The notes: generated from the letters alone by a model not told the origin. 64,000 bases of DNA from Bombus terrestris (GCF_910591885.1 NC_063276.1:1612001-1676000), one strand, 5' to 3'; shown: positions 48,720 to 62,839, numbered from the stretch's first letter. A program made the numbers and translations.

Positions 48720-51700
48720 ATGTCGGAAATAGTTTACCCGCAAGGGTGCAGATCTGTTACAGAAGATCTGGGTCCAGATGAACTTATTAGAAGATTAAAG
48801 GTATATCTGATAAAATAATTTATATCTTGTATAAAATATAAGAGAGACAGTAGATAAAACAATTAAAGATAACTGACATCAAAATTTATCAAATAGACAT
48901 TAGCTCATACATTACAAGCAATGGGTCAAGATGAAGGAATGTATCAACAATATATACCACTTGCTTTACATTTGGCAGAAGAACATTTTTTAATGCATCA
49001 GAGTAAAGATGTACAACTTTTGATTGCATGTTGTATTGCTGATGTTTTGAGGGTTTATGCTCCAGAAGCTCCATATAAAGATGCAGAGCAGGTAATATAA
49101 GTTAGTTAATTATAACGTTTCATAGAATATTTTATATAAATGTTTCTAATTCTTATTGGGAATTTAAGGATTTAATAATAAATTAATACCCTTATCTGTT
49201 ATAGGTTAAAACAATATTCTTGTTTCTGATTAAACAACTAGCTGGACTAAAAGATCCAAAAGATCCCGCTTTTAAAAGATATTTTTATCTTCTGGAAAAT
49301 TTAGCATATGTGAAATCATTTAATATGTGTTTTGAATTAGAGGACTGCCAAGAAATCTTTTGCGCACTTTTTTCTCTTATGTTTAGGATAGTAAAGTATG
49401 TTTAACATGATTATACAGTATATAAATACAAAATATAAATGAATAGTTAATTAATTGCTTGTAATTCTAATGATTTCAGCGATGAACATTCTGGGAAAGT
49501 CAAAAGCTTTATGTTAGATGTATTATGTCCACTTATTACAGAATCTGACATTGTTAGCAATGAACTTCTAGATATCATACTTATGAACATTGTAGAACCA
49601 AACAAAACACAAAAGAAGAATGCATATTTACTTGCGAAAGAACTGGTGATTAAATGTAGTGATACATTAGAACCATACATTCAAGCAGTGAGTAGAATAA
49701 AAGAAACACTTTTTTGTTTGTAAATCTATAACACAAGAAGGTAAAAGTTAATAATACTAAATCTTTTTATATTTTAAAATTCATAGTTCTTTAACCATGT
49801 ATTGATCTTGGGCAAAGAGGAGAAGAGCTTACAAATTTGCAAGAAAGTGTATGATTTAATTTATGAGTTAAATCACATATGTCCAAGCGTCTTGCTGTCC
49901 GTCCTACCACAATTAGAATGTAAACTAAAATCTTCCTCTGAATCTGAAAGATTGGGTGCTGTAGCATTATTAGCAAGAATGTTTTCTGAGAAAGGATCTC
50001 AGTTAGCTGTGCAACACACACAATTGTGGCGTGCATTTTTAGGAAGATTTAATGACATCAGTGTATCAATTCGTATCAAATGTGTGCAGTATTCAATGCA
50101 TTTTTTATTAAACCATCCTGAACTGAGAAAAGATATTACTGATACGTTAAAGTTAAGACAACATGATGCAGATGAAAGTGTACGATATGAAGTTGTTATG
50201 GCTATAGTGACCACTGCTAGAAGGGATTTCGAAGTGGTATCAGACAGTGAAGATTTGTTAGAATTTGTTAAAGAAAGAACATTAGATAAAAAGGTATGTT
50301 ACTTTTTACATGAAAATATGTAAACTATGAATGTGAAAAAAATATTAATATTTGTTTCAATTTTCAGTTTAAAATCAGGAAAGAAGCAATGGCAGGATTA
50401 GCAATGATATATAAGAAACATTTGAATGATGCGGATGTACCGCAAGCTACGAAAAAGGCTGTTACTTGGATAAAAGATAAAATATTACATGGTTATTATA
50501 TGGCAGGAATGGAAGATAGATTACTAGTAGAAAGATTACTAAACACTTGTTTAGTACCTTACCAACTACCAGCTGGTGAAAGAATGAAAAAATTGTATCA
50601 TTTATTAGGTACAATTGATGATCATGCATCTAAAGCATTTGTAGAATTACAAAAGCATCAGCTTGCGTAAGTACACTCTTTCCTAATTTATTTATTTATT
50701 TATTTTTTATTATTATGTTATATATATTCATTTTGTACTTTTATGTAAAATTTTATATTTCAGTGTACGAAGAGCAGTGGTTGAATGGTTAGAAATTGTA
50801 AAAAAGCCAGACGCAATGGTTGAACTTGTAGCTAAGATTCATCAGATATCTCGCTTTTTACCAGATCCTATGAAAGTTCAAGAATTTATACAAAAGTTCA
50901 GTGCTCACATGAGAAAAGATTCGGCTTTATTACAAGGTATGGAAACAATAGTTCAACCAAATGTTTCTTGTAAAGAGTGTGCAGATACAATAAGTATGGT
51001 TCTTAAAAAATTGGGTCAACCTGTCATGACGAATTTGTATTACAACACAATAAAAATGCTATTGGAAAGAGTAAGTTCTGTAATGATTGATGAAGAAGCA
51101 ATTAGGGTAAGTAATGCACGTGGCTATATTTTTGCATGTCTTTGTATTCATATCTTTATATCAATTATGTTTTAACAGGTCTTAATTGGATATGTATTAG
51201 ATTGTTTAAAAGGTGGCAATGTAATAGAAGAAGTTGGACTTAATCCGAACAACGCAGGTGAAAAGGGTTTGAGGTTACTCGTGGTATGTCTATAATTTTA
51301 TTGTACAAAGGCATATGATCTTCGCTTTTTATGTTACTAATTCATTTTTATATGTATATAAAATGTTTTTCTTCTAGATGCTTTCATTTGTATTTGGTCC
51401 ACATTTTCTTCATAATGATATTTTGATGCAACTTGTCCATCTTTTGGAATTGGAAGATGAAATGGTAGCACCGTTGGTTCTTTCGATTTTCACATTTTTA
51501 GGGAAATATAAACCTTTATGTGATGTTGCACCGGATATTATGAACCTTATGGTTCCAATATGTAAAAATTTCGCAGAAACAGGAACACCAAAACAAGCAA
51601 AACAAGCTGTCAGGTGTTTATTTGTTAATATGACCAATATTCATGATACTATTTTCCCTGAAATTATTGAAAGAATTAAAAATAGCCTTACACCAACTTC

Positions 51701-53797
51701 AGAATATTATCGAACATCTATAGTTACATTAGGTCACATAGCTTATAATTTACCAGAAAAGTATCAAGTACAAATAAAAAATATGGTGTCTAGGAAGGTA
51801 AGTTCTGCTAAATATTATATTACTATTTAAAAATTATGATAATGTGATTTAGTTCAAATTAAGTGTGCTGAATTTATAGATAGTCAAGGAGTTATTAGTG
51901 AAAGAAAGCAGTGAACAAACTGCTGATACCATTGAGGGAGACTGGTGCAGGGAAGATCAATTACCTGAAGAAACACGTTGTAGATTAGAAGGATTGAAGT
52001 GCATGGCACGCTGGTTACTAGGATTGAAGACTGATGTGCTCTCTGCACAAAAAACGTTTAGAATGCTGAATGCATTTGTAGTGAACAAAGGAGATCTTTT
52101 GCAGCAGGGTCGTTTAAGTAAAGCAGAAATGAGTTGGTTGCGCTTACAAGCTGGTTGTTCAATGCTGAAGATTTGCGAACAAAAAGGTGTTGGTGATCAA
52201 TTTACAGCAGAACAATTCTATAATTTATCTCAGCTCATGGTGGTACGTTTCTCCAAACTATGATTTATTGATTTATTTTTTTAAAATAAATTTTGCATAT
52301 TTGTATGTAAATAGAAAAAGAAAATTGATTAAAAATATTGTGAAAATGTATTTTTTTCATAGGATGAAGTTCCACAAGTGAGGGAAGCTTTTGGTAGCAA
52401 ATTACATAAAGGACTTGGAAGAGGAATTCCAAATAAGTGTTTGCCACTAGACTTTATGGGTTATTATGCACTTGCTGGCAAAGAACAGGACAAAAGATTA
52501 AAATGTGTTTTAAAAACTTATATGCAAACTGATATAAATAAAAGGAGAGATTATGTTAAGACATTGTCATTGGGTACAGTGGAACGGGCCATGGGTAAGA
52601 AACTAAATAGTAAGGCATTATCGAAATATTGTTTAATATTATTCTTTTATTATTAAACACGTATTATTAGAAAAAGATAAATATAAAATATTTTATTCAA
52701 TTGTTATTACAGGTCAACTGCCTCACATTCTTCCTGATTATATGCTAGTATTTGCAGTCCCTATTCTTGCACATGATCCTGAATTTACAAGTCATTTGAT
52801 GGTTAATCAGTTGAAAGTGATACAACAATGTTTGTGGTTTATATTAGAACCCCTTATAACGAAAAATGAATATTATTGTTATGGTTTTTATAAAAATCTC
52901 ATAGAACAAATGAAGAGTCATAAGGATGCTTTAAAACCTGAGGATAATAACATGAATTATGTAATTATAACAAATTATTTATTATTTATGAATCAGGTAT
53001 AAACAGCTTATATTTACTATGTACTTGCAGAAATTGTGGGCTGTTTGCGATTTGGCTATGAATGTGATATATACAAAAACGACAAATTTCGATATGAAAG
53101 AATTTCCAAGTGAAACACGAATTCCCACCATGTACTTCAAACGAGCGGATGAATTGTTGACTAACACTAGGAATTACTTACCTGCTGAAATGCAGATAAA
53201 CATGTCGAGTCCTAAAGGAAAGGGTTCTCTTCATAATACACATTCTGTCAGTGAAAGACCACAACGTAGGGCAAAGTCCAAACAACAGAAGGAAGTGGGC
53301 ATTGGGCCGAACGAAACTGATGCAAGGGTAAGACAACCAAAATAATGTATAGGATAATTTTAGACAAAGTATTTAGATAAATTCTTATATATACATTACG
53401 TGTAATTTTTATATGAACGATATATGTATCTAAATAATAGTCTTAAAAAGTCTATGAGTATATGTAATTTCAAGCTGCAAATTGGAGAAGTGGAATGTAT
53501 TGATGCGCAGGTAAAATTATTTATAATACATTTATATTCAACATCTATTTCTCTTTTGTAGTATATTATACTTCATATTTCAAAAATATAAAATGTATGT
53601 ATTATATTTAATATATTATATTTACTTACAGCCAGCGGAAGCATCAGAAACTAGAATTCAATTACCTGGTTTAGAGGAAGAAGTAAGAAAAACATATTTA
53701 TGATTGTAATTTGATATATAGTAAAGATATGATTTTTCAGATTGAAGAACCACCAGCAAAGAGGGCATTAAGAGAATCAGACAAAGTAAATAAATAA
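48720..53797 (+). CDS. pds5: Pds5, cohesin-associated HEAT-repeat protein
   Basis: Pds5 binds cohesin with Wapl or sororin and controls its release, acetylation and sister cohesion. Sixteen coding exons: 48720-48800, 48897-49091, 49205-49395, 49480-49687, 49787-50293, 50368-50666, 50764-51106, 51179-51283, 51378-51797, 51880-52242, 52363-52594, 52713-52960, 53031-53327, 53475-53510, 53632-53682, 53741-53797, totalling 1210 aa. Typical blocks are YPQGCRSVTEDLGPDELIRR near the start, FKRYFYLLENLAYVKSFNMC, KKNAYLLAKELVIK and RLGAVALLARMFSEKGSQLA (HEAT repeats). The C-terminal tail is basic and Ser-rich (SERPQRRAKSKQQKE), as in metazoan Pds5. The last three exons are tiny (12, 17 and 18 codons) and all phase 0. 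Reading through the donor at 53328 instead ends after six more codons at 53345, giving an alternative 1168-aa form. The protein is complete and well conserved. Confidence 0.96.
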
Positions 53798-56112
53798 TTA
53801 AGTGAATGAACTGTATTCAGAGGGATGTTAGGAATAGGGGAAAGACCGTGATGATCATAAGAATTAAAGAATCTAAAAATACTTTACAAATTAGAAAACA
53901 GAATATTTTGATTATGTACAACAATTAATAAACCTGTCGTTCGCGTATGTCTAGACAGTAAGATGTTAAGATAATGATACATTAACGTCAAATAATTGAT
54001 ACATATAAGCTTACAAGTCAAGAAACTTCGTGAAGTTACATCGCATTCATAAGGAAATTAAAAATTTACTAACTGATCATATGGAAAATATTTTTCTTTT
54101 AACTGTAAAAAAAAAAAAACATGAACTTGGTTTGGTTTTAATTTCTCTACACGTTAAAAAAAGCAATGGCACATTCATTGATAAAAAATACAATCCTTTG
54201 TATAATTAATAACTGTTTAACCACCATCTTTTTTACATAAGTCTTCGAAAATATTTCCCTTTCTTTCTTGTGAAATATCTGACAATTGTTGTATTGTTCA
54301 CTTTTGCATTGACGAATACAAATGTTTATATATACTATTTCATGTGCATTTTTCTTCATAGATTAATGAGATTGTATACAAAATTTTTGTAACAACTATT
54401 CCAAATAGTAAAATCCTTACATGATATCATCAAACTTAATTGTAGTTTTCAGAAAAAAGTAATCGAAAGCCACATTTATTACATGAAATACATCGAAATA
54501 AGACACTTCATTAAATCTTTACACGCAGAAGAGAACAACATAACGTTGTTGGATTTCTGTGAACATCATGTACTAAACAAAAGGGTGTGTGTCAATTGGC
54601 TTTGTGATCCAAAGTTGTTTGATTCTATTAATCTGATTATCATTATTATTATATTATATTATAATTAATATTATTGCCTTAATGCTATAATTATTTTATT
54701 GAAAGAATGACAATTTTGATAACCATTATTTCCTGAGAAAATATGTATTTTCTCATAAAATTATCTGTTTATATTTTAATACAAAAATTAATTTAAATGA
54801 GATTTGGTTAGCGCACGGCCACTAACTATTAATTTATTTCAGACAAGGTGTCCTTATAAATACTTCAATAGTATCTAATAAATGTATACATATAAATATC
54901 TTCGACGGATAGTGCGCATTAATATAAAAAATAAACGTAAAAATTTTTGTTATACAAAAGTATCGACAATGCACCACTAATTCAATAATCGATTGAAATT
55001 TATCATCATCGAACGTGACAGTTATTCTTCCATCACTGTCATTATTGTATATGTATTATAAACTTACTTTCGTATCACTTTAATTCAAATTTGTATCCAG
55101 AACATATATTTGTACAAACAATATAGTAAAAGTATTATTCCGATATCTCGAGGAATTGTATACATACTTTGAATGGTTTAAATACTTATATTTTTATTTC
55201 GTATTTTATAAGATGTTGAAAAACATTCATTGCATTTATAAATATTTATATAATAGTAATTTTACATATTACCAATTGCTTTAAGCATAATGTATTCATT
55301 TAAAAATATATTTTATTTCATAATTACGGTAAACAGAAATAAATGAAACTTTTGAATAAATATAGATTAAGTGTAAAATTCTATAGAATTTACTTAATAT
55401 TTAGAGTTAAAAATAAATAATCTCACACCTTTTTGTTATTAAAAAATTAGGAAATTGGATACAAATTTGAATAGCATTAAAATAATTTAAAATGGGCCTA
55501 GGTTTTATAAAATTTCCTTTGTCATCATTAGAATTCTTAGTATTAAGTACTAAATTGTATTAAACATTAAGATGAGAATGAGAATTGTGTATGAGGCTGT
55601 GAATGGTGATGAGTGTTTGATCTTATTATATAAACATTATAGAATTAACACATACCTATTACCTCTTCACTGAAATTACAGTACAATGCAAATCTTGCAA
55701 TTTTTAATTTTTTAAACATTCATAAAGGTCATTCTTTATTTTTCATATATGTACAAAGCATTGTTCATAAGTCATCAGCAGTGCATTGTTACTGTTTCAG
55801 CTTTATGAAATTTAATTTGATATTTCTTGAAATAATTTATAAGTTCAAATTGTTTTGGATTATACTATATTTTATCTTATAGTATTATTATCGAACATTT
55901 GTTTCTATAAGTATTTAATTGCATAGTACTGCAATTTTTTCAAACAGGTTATAGACTACAAAATATACATATTCTGATGAAAAAAACCAATTAATCAGTG
56001 CTATTCATCTGTCAATCTGTGAGACATAAGTGACGCATTGTAACGGTTCTATAATAAAACAAATTAAGTAAAATGGTATGTATTTAATAAGATATAGTTA
56101 CAAATATCAAAA
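53798..56112. other. Convergent 3' UTRs of Pds5 and the DEAD-box gene
   Basis: About 2.3 kb of AT-rich sequence between converging genes. A poly-A run is at about 54107-54119. Two frames of 61-70 codons here lack any sign of being real. No RNA gene was recognised. Confidence 0.6.
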
Positions 56113-59100
56113 TTAACGTCTTTTAAAATTTGATCTACTACCCTTTTTTCCTATGTTTAAACTTTTTGCATTTTTTCTTTTACTTTGATTCTTTTTAACA
56201 TTTGCCCTAAAATAAACAAAATAGTTACTTATAAAAGCATTATTATGTATGTTCTTAAAAATAATATAATAATATGTAATATTTTATTTTACCTTAGTTT
56301 AATAAAATATACTTACTCGTAACGCATTTTTTTCACAGCTTTCTTGCTTGTATTTGTTAAGTCAGCAGCAAATGAAGATTTTGGCCGTTTTAGCGATGCT
56401 GAAATCGAATTGAAATTATAGAAAAAAGAATAAAATCCAATCTTTCATAATTAAAATGAATAATTTACTAGAACTTACTTTTTCTATTAGATGAAAATTT
56501 ATCATTCTCTACAACTGTCCGAATTTTATTTTGTTTGTTCTTTTTCTTAGCTAGTCTCGCTTGGTATGCTGCAATTTTTTCTAATTCTCTTTTGGCTCTA
56601 TCCTCCGCTGTTTCCTGTTTAGGTTCTTTAGATTTCTTTTTCTTTTCTTCAATTATGTTTGATGGCTCTCTATTTTGTTTCTTCTCTTTATTTGTGTTTT
56701 GTTTTTCAGTCAATGATAATTTTTCTAAAAATCATATAAATTGTTTTAATAATGTGTACATGTATTCCATGTGAAATTTTGAATAGCTACAATTTCAAAT
56801 ACAAAAATTAATGGATTGAAAATTACCTTTCTCTTCTTTTCTTTCTTTCTGAGTTTGGAACCAAGTTCTTTGAGCGCCTTTATTACTTTCATTTTTTAAT
56901 AATTTTTCTGCTCGATTTGCTTGATTTTCTATCTTAGCTAATTCCCTTTCATTTCGTTCTTCTTCTAAAATTTTGTTTACATCAGTTTCAAGAGACTGTA
57001 ATTTTTTAGAATATTTGTCAATTATATCAGGAAGTATTATTCGATTCTTTACTGGATTTTTTGCATTTTTAATAATTTCTTTAACCAAAGAACGTTCTTG
57101 TTCTCCAGCTAGTGATACTGACACTCCAACACGACCAGCTCTGGCTGTTCTCCCAACTCTAACAAATAAATAATAAAGCAATTAATTTTTTTATATTGGG
57201 TACTTGTAAAAATTTACAATCAAATTAAATATTGATACCTATGAATGTAATGTTGCATGGTAACTGGCATTACGAAATTAATTACAGTTTTTACCCCACT
57301 AATATCTAAACCTCTTGCAGCAACATCTGTTGCTAATAAAATATCTATTTCTTCATTTTTAAATTTTGTTAAATTTTCTAGACGTTGTGGTTGTGTGAGA
57401 TTACCATGAAGTTCTCCTACCTATCAAATTATATATAATAATGATTTAAAAGATTATCTTTTACTTTTCACTACAAACTTCAATATACTTTAATATTTAT
57501 TAGAATAAATTATATTTTAAATACCTTGATGCCTAATAACCCTAATAAAATGTGTAATCTATGAGCTTGTTTTTTTGTTTGCACAAAGACCATGACATGA
57601 TCATGAAAGGTTCTACAAATTAGGGCTGCCAAAATTGCTTCACGATCTCCTTCTCTTTCTTTTCGTATCCTATATTAAAAATATATAAAAAATGAATATA
57701 TACATACATTAAACAAGAACATAAACATGATCAATCAATTGCATAAGATATAATTTTACCGAATAAATTCTTGGCGTAAATTAAAAGCAACATCTTGATT
57801 ACTATCTACAAAAACTTTAACTGGTTTATCTAAAGATACAGCGGCCAAATCTTTCACTTCTTCAGTCATAGTAGCTGAGAATAAAATTGTTTGTCTGCTT
57901 CTTGAACATTGTTTTACTATGTACTTCATCTGTTCTGCAAAGTATTCATCTAACATCCTTATAAATAAAAAAGTATATGTATATAATCTTCCAATTATAA
58001 ATTAATAAAAGGAATATAAAGCAAATATTCTTTTTTCATTTACCTATCTGCCTCATCTAATATAAGCACTTCAATGCTGTCTAATGAAAACGATGGCGTA
58101 TTTCTTAAATGATCAATTAATCTTCCTGGAGTAGCTATTACTATATCTGGATTCTTTCTTAATACAGCCTCCTAATTTTGAAATAGTAGTAAATTAATAA
58201 AGGATTATTTATTAGTATAGTATTCATTTACTAATATTTAAGGTTCTCACAATATATCAACATACTTGAACTTTCACATCTAAACCACCAACAGATAATC
58301 CTACTTCAATTGTTGTAAATTGAGATAACTGTTTTGTAACTTGATACACTTGCACACCAAGTTCTCTTGTTGGAACAAGTACAAGAACACGAGAAATAGA
58401 AGGACCATCTAATGGCCTATATAATAATCTTTCTAGTGTTGGTAACATATAAGCTGCAGTTTTACCAGTACCTGTAGCAGCACAACCACATATATCACGA
58501 CCCAGTAATGCAACAGGGATGGTAGCAGCTTGTATAGGTGTTGGATGCACAAAATTCATGGCTGTTATAGCCTTTAAAGAATATGTATTATGATTTAGTA
58601 TTTGATAATTAATATATATATATTAATATAATATCAACTTAAAATCTATGTAACATAATATATTGATATACAATACCTTTAATAAAGGACGCGACAAATT
58701 CATTTGGTAAAATGTTGCATGAGTTTCTATATTTGTATATTCCTCAAAGTTAATTGTTTCTTCATCATTTTCTTTAACAACCACTTTCTTTTTACTTTTC
58801 TTTTCTTTAGTTTTAAATATATCTAAAATAAAACATTTACATTTCTTTAATCAAGTTTACATTATAAAGTAAAAAATATTGTTACCTTTTCTAAGCTCGT
58901 CTTCTGATAAAGATAGTTCATCATCTTCTTTTTTAATTTCAGATAAGTCTATATTGGATTCGTTATCTATTTCATTCTGAAGGAAGAATATATAAATGTA
59001 ACATAATTATTGTATATATAATTGAAACAACTAAATATCTAAAGAGAAATAACATCAAAGTTATATATATGTACTTGTATTTTAGATTCGGATCCTCTTC

Positions 59101-59432
59101 TAATTCTTTTAATTTTATCATCAAGTTTTGTCTTAGCTTTTCGTTTAATATACTTGTTTAAGTCATTCCATGTGTCTTTATTGTAATCAGAAATATCATT
59201 TACAAATTGAAAATTGTTATCGAAGTCTTTATTTTCCTTTTTCTTTTGTTTCCTAGGCTGAAACTACATTAATCCGGAAATTTTTATTTTTCCAAAATAA
59301 GAATCATACAGTAAACATAACATAATTTGTTAAATTATGTCTTACATCATCTTCGACATCAGAATCTTCAGAGAAATTTGGCACTTCCTGATCATCTTCA
59401 ATTGTTTTTATTAAATCACAATTGGTATCCAT
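56113..59432 (-). CDS. Ddx27: DEAD-box RNA helicase, DDX27/Rs1 (yeast Drs1) type
   Basis: DDX27/Drs1 helicases act in the nucleolus on pre-60S ribosome assembly. Thirteen exons: 59432-59346, 59257-59075, 58976-58886, 58822-58677, 58571-58266, 58171-58044, 57957-57760, 57669-57525, 57420-57239, 57158-56827, 56724-56479, 56398-56317, 56206-56113, giving 739 aa. The N-terminus (DLIKTIEDDQEVPNFSEDSD) is acidic, as in DDX27. The Q motif is followed by FVHPTPIQAATIPVALLGRD, then motif I (AATGTGKT), VLVPTRELGVQVYQ, ATPGRLIDHLR, motif II (LILDEADR), motif III (LFSATMTEEV), LLATDVAARGLDISGV and motif VI (HRVGRTARAGR). A Lys/Glu coiled-coil tail and a basic end (KGSRSNFKRR) follow. All helicase motifs are intact. 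The start codon is 625 bp from that of FEN1, in the opposite direction. Confidence 0.96.
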
Positions 59433-60057
59433 TTTCAACAACAAATACACATATTACAAACCATGTACAATTCCTAATATTTTAACCACGTGGAATATCT
59501 ACTGCAGATATGTAAGTATGTAGTAACATCTATATATATATATATATATATAATACCGATATATACAAATTAGAAAATTATAGTTTAATAATAATGAATT
59601 TCCACTAATAATATCATAAACAAATTATAACGAAATACGTATAATATTTATAACTTATTATTCATTAAATTAGCATCTTAATTTCAAATATACACTAATA
59701 ACATATGAATTCAATTTGTTGAATATACGCAAGTTTATGATTTCATTTTAACTCTTATACTCAACATAAAAAGATGTATAAAATATGAGATATTGAAATA
59801 TCATATAATAATAGGATAAATTTGAGTATCAAATAATTTGTATTAGCAGAGGTATTAGTAGCTATTAGTAACTTCAGTTCTAGTAACTTTAATTTTCTCA
59901 ACATTGGATGAACAGCATGCTTATTCCTATTACAGCGTCATTACAGCGTAATATTGGCGCGCAACTTCTTATGTTATGCGTTTTTTTTTTATTCCACTTT
60001 CCACACATTATTGGACTAACTTTAACGCGAGTAATTGAATGATTGAGTGATACTACC
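59433..60057. promoter_or_regulatory. Compact bidirectional promoter region, Ddx27 / Fen1
   Basis: 625 bp separate the divergent ATGs. It includes an (AT)n run at 59531-59552. There is a slightly GC-richer stretch near 59945-60030 (TTGGCGCGCAACTTC), where TTGGCGCG resembles an E2F site (TTTSSCGC) and would suit an S-phase gene such as Fen1. Confidence 0.5.
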
Positions 60058-62345
60058 ATGGGTATTTTAGGTTTATCAAAATTAATAGCAGATATAGCGC
60101 CAAGTGCTATTAAAGAACAAGAATTAAAGCATTATTTTGGTATGTAGATAATCAGGATAATTAAAAATTTTGAATCATTTAATTATCAAAATTAATTATG
60201 AAAGGAATATTTTACATTTTCACTTTCCATTCTAGGTCGTAAAGTAGCCATAGATGCGTCTATGTGTTTATATCAATTTCTGATTGCAGTACGGAGCGAT
60301 GGAGCTCAGCTTACATCTGTACATGGTGAAACGACAAGGTATATATTTTGACAAATAATTACATATGAATACATATTTTGTATTACTTTAAATATTTGTT
60401 ATATTATAGTCATTTAATGGGTACATTTTATCGAACAATACGTTTAGTAGAGCAAGGAATAAAGCCTGTATACGTATTTGACGGAAAACCACCAGACCTA
60501 AAAGGTGGAGAATTAGCAAAACGTGATGAAAGAAGAGACGAAACACAAAAGTTGTTACAAGCAGCAGAGGAAGCTGGTATTTCTAAATATTAGATTATTT
60601 CATTTAAAAATGATTTGTTTTTCTTCATTTGATTTATTATATAGAATGTCTGGTAACCGTCAGTTATCACAGTACAGTTGGATGGGAGGTGATTCTAAAT
60701 TAAAATCTAAGTCGAAAATATACAATAAATTTTTTCATATAATGCTTTCTTTCTGAGAAAGTTTTGAAATCAAGTTTGAAAATTTGACAAGTATACTTAG
60801 ACTAATTTCGGGTTGAACAGGAGTCAAACTGCACTTAAAAATAGAACAAAAATATAGCTTTGCTTTTGAGAACAGTAGATTTAAAAATGTATCACGTGTA
60901 TGCACTGGACCAGTTATTTACTAAACATGTTTAAACTTTATTTTTTTGTAAATGGGACATATTCCTTTAAATTCAAAAACGGAAAAATTCAAAATTTCAA
61001 GCTTCACTTTCTCGGAAACAAAGCGTTATATGAAAAAATTTTATTATGTTCTATCAACTTATTTTTTCACGTATAATGACTTCTTATAATCAGGGTCTTT
61101 TTAGGTCACAGTTTTGAATTGTATCATCAATGTATACATACTGTAACATACGTTACTACATACTGTAACATACATATTTACCTGCAACATATTTATACAT
61201 GATAATTGCATCAATTTATATATCATATTAAAATCTTTTGTCATTTTGTAGGAAACGCAAAGGATATAGAGAAATTTAACAGAAGATTAGTAAAAGTTAC
61301 AAAAGAGCATGCACTAGAAACTAAACAGTTATTGCAATTAATGGGCATTCCTTACATTGATGTAGGTAAAACAAGGCGCTATAAATTTTACTGTAATACA
61401 TATATTGATTTTATAGGCTCCATGTGAAGCGGAAGCTCAATGTGCTGCTTTGGTAAAGGCTGGTAAGGTCTTTGCAACCGCTACAGAAGATATGGATGCA
61501 CTTACTTTTGGATGCAATATTTTACTCAGGCGATTAACGTTTAGCGAAGCAAGAAAGATGCCTGTACAGGAATTTCATTTTGATAAAGTATTAGAAGACC
61601 TTGGATTAAATCATAATGAAGTATGTAAGATTGATACTTTTATTATATATAAGATATAAATAAAAATATTTATTTTCTGACCATTAATAACTTGTTATTT
61701 CTGCTTATTTACAGTTCATTGATCTTTGTATAATGTTAGGTTGTGATTATACAAGTAGCATTAAAGGAGTTGGACCAAAAAGAGCTATAGAGTTAATTAA
61801 AACACATGGGTCACTTGAAAAAATTGTAGAAAACTTGGATACTAAGAAGTTTTCCATTCCTGAAGACTGGAATTATAAAGAAGCTCGATTATTATTTCAA
61901 GAACCTGAAGTAACGGATCCTGAAACAATTAATGTAAGTATACCATTCTATGTGTAATATAACATTTGTAAATGATTGGAAATATTTATAAGCATTTTAA
62001 TTTTTACCTAAGATGAAATGGACAGAACCAGATGAAGAAGGGTTAGTAAAATATCTATGTGGCGATAAGCAATTTAACGAGGAAAGAGTAAGGAATGGTG
62101 CAAAAAAATTATATAAAGCACGAAATACTTCCACTCAAGGAAGGCTAGATACATTCTTTAAAGTATTACCAAATCCAAATCCTCCAAAGCGTAAAGTAAA
62201 TATAAATAACGGTTTTTAAAATTACACATTTTTTTTAATCTACTAAATTTATCATATTTTAAAACAGGCAGAAGACACAAAGGGAGCTGCTAAAAAATAT
62301 AAGAAAGGAACAACAGGAAAACCACGTGGAAGGCAGCCAAAATAA
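60058..62345 (+). CDS. Fen1: Flap endonuclease 1
   Basis: FEN1 cuts 5' flaps in Okazaki fragment maturation and long-patch base excision repair. Eight exons, 60058-60139, 60236-60338, 60410-60576, 61252-61361, 61417-61620, 61715-61933, 62013-62195 and 62268-62345, give 381 aa. The metal-binding acidic residues fall at the same numbers as in human FEN1: D34 (VAIDAS), D86 (YVFDGKPP), E158/E160 (CEAEAQ), D179/D181 (TEDMD) and D233 (LGCDY). This is strong support for the exon model. The helix-hairpin-helix reads SIKGVGPKRAIELI. The PIP box STQGRLDTFFKV binds PCNA and is followed by a basic tail (AAKKYKKGTTGKPRGRQPK). At the end of exon 4 the donor must be GAT|GTAGGT; the alternative GTAG|GTAAAA breaks the frame. 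Confidence 0.98.
60650..61200. repeat. Possible transposable-element remnant in Fen1 intron 3
   Basis: This 675-bp intron is far longer than the other Fen1 introns (about 50-97 bp). Its composition is less AT-rich and resembles degenerate repeat DNA (for example CTCGGAAACAAAGCGTTATA). No terminal repeats or coding domain were seen, so the element type is unknown. Confidence 0.3.
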
Positions 62346-62839
62346 TTGTTCAAAGTACTCATGCTTTTTTAATTTTTATGAGTGCTATATACTGGATCAT
62401 TTATAATATTCAATATATAAAGTCATTATAAATAATTCCGAATGCATTTAGATAGTTTCATATTTATTTCATAAAATAAATTATAGACATTCAAGTAATA
62501 TTTTTCATTTTACATACATCGTCCAATATTTATGGCTTAACTTGTACACCCTGTTACATAATTCGTTTTCATTTATGTATTCTAGTAAATTACAATTTGG
62601 AACTATATAAATTATGTAATTACGTATATAAAGTAAATTTTATTACAATATTTATTCAGTCTTGGTTTTTGCACCATGTGTATTTATTGTACAGTTTTGT
62701 TAGGTGTATAGAGATTATTTTAATGTTGGACGGTATTTGGCAGTGATAGGAGATAGGGATGTTGTTTATAGTATGTATTAATAAAAGAAACTGCGATATT
62801 TATATAACTGAAAACTTTTATACATATAATAATCAATTG
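62346..62839. other. Convergent 3' region, Fen1 / RTN4IP1-like
   Basis: 494 bp between stop codons of converging genes, containing both 3' UTRs. AATAAA-type signals occur near 62470 on the plus strand. No other gene is seen. Confidence 0.6.

Noticed and set aside
54483..54668. 61-codon frame downstream of Pds5
   Set aside because: Ends in an Ile run from ATT repeats, lies in the convergent 3' region and has no splice or domain support.
61361..61370. Fen1 exon 4 ending at GATGTAG|GTAAAA
   Set aside because: This donor is closer to consensus but breaks the reading frame; GAT|GTAGGT keeps DAPCEAEA and the human residue numbering.
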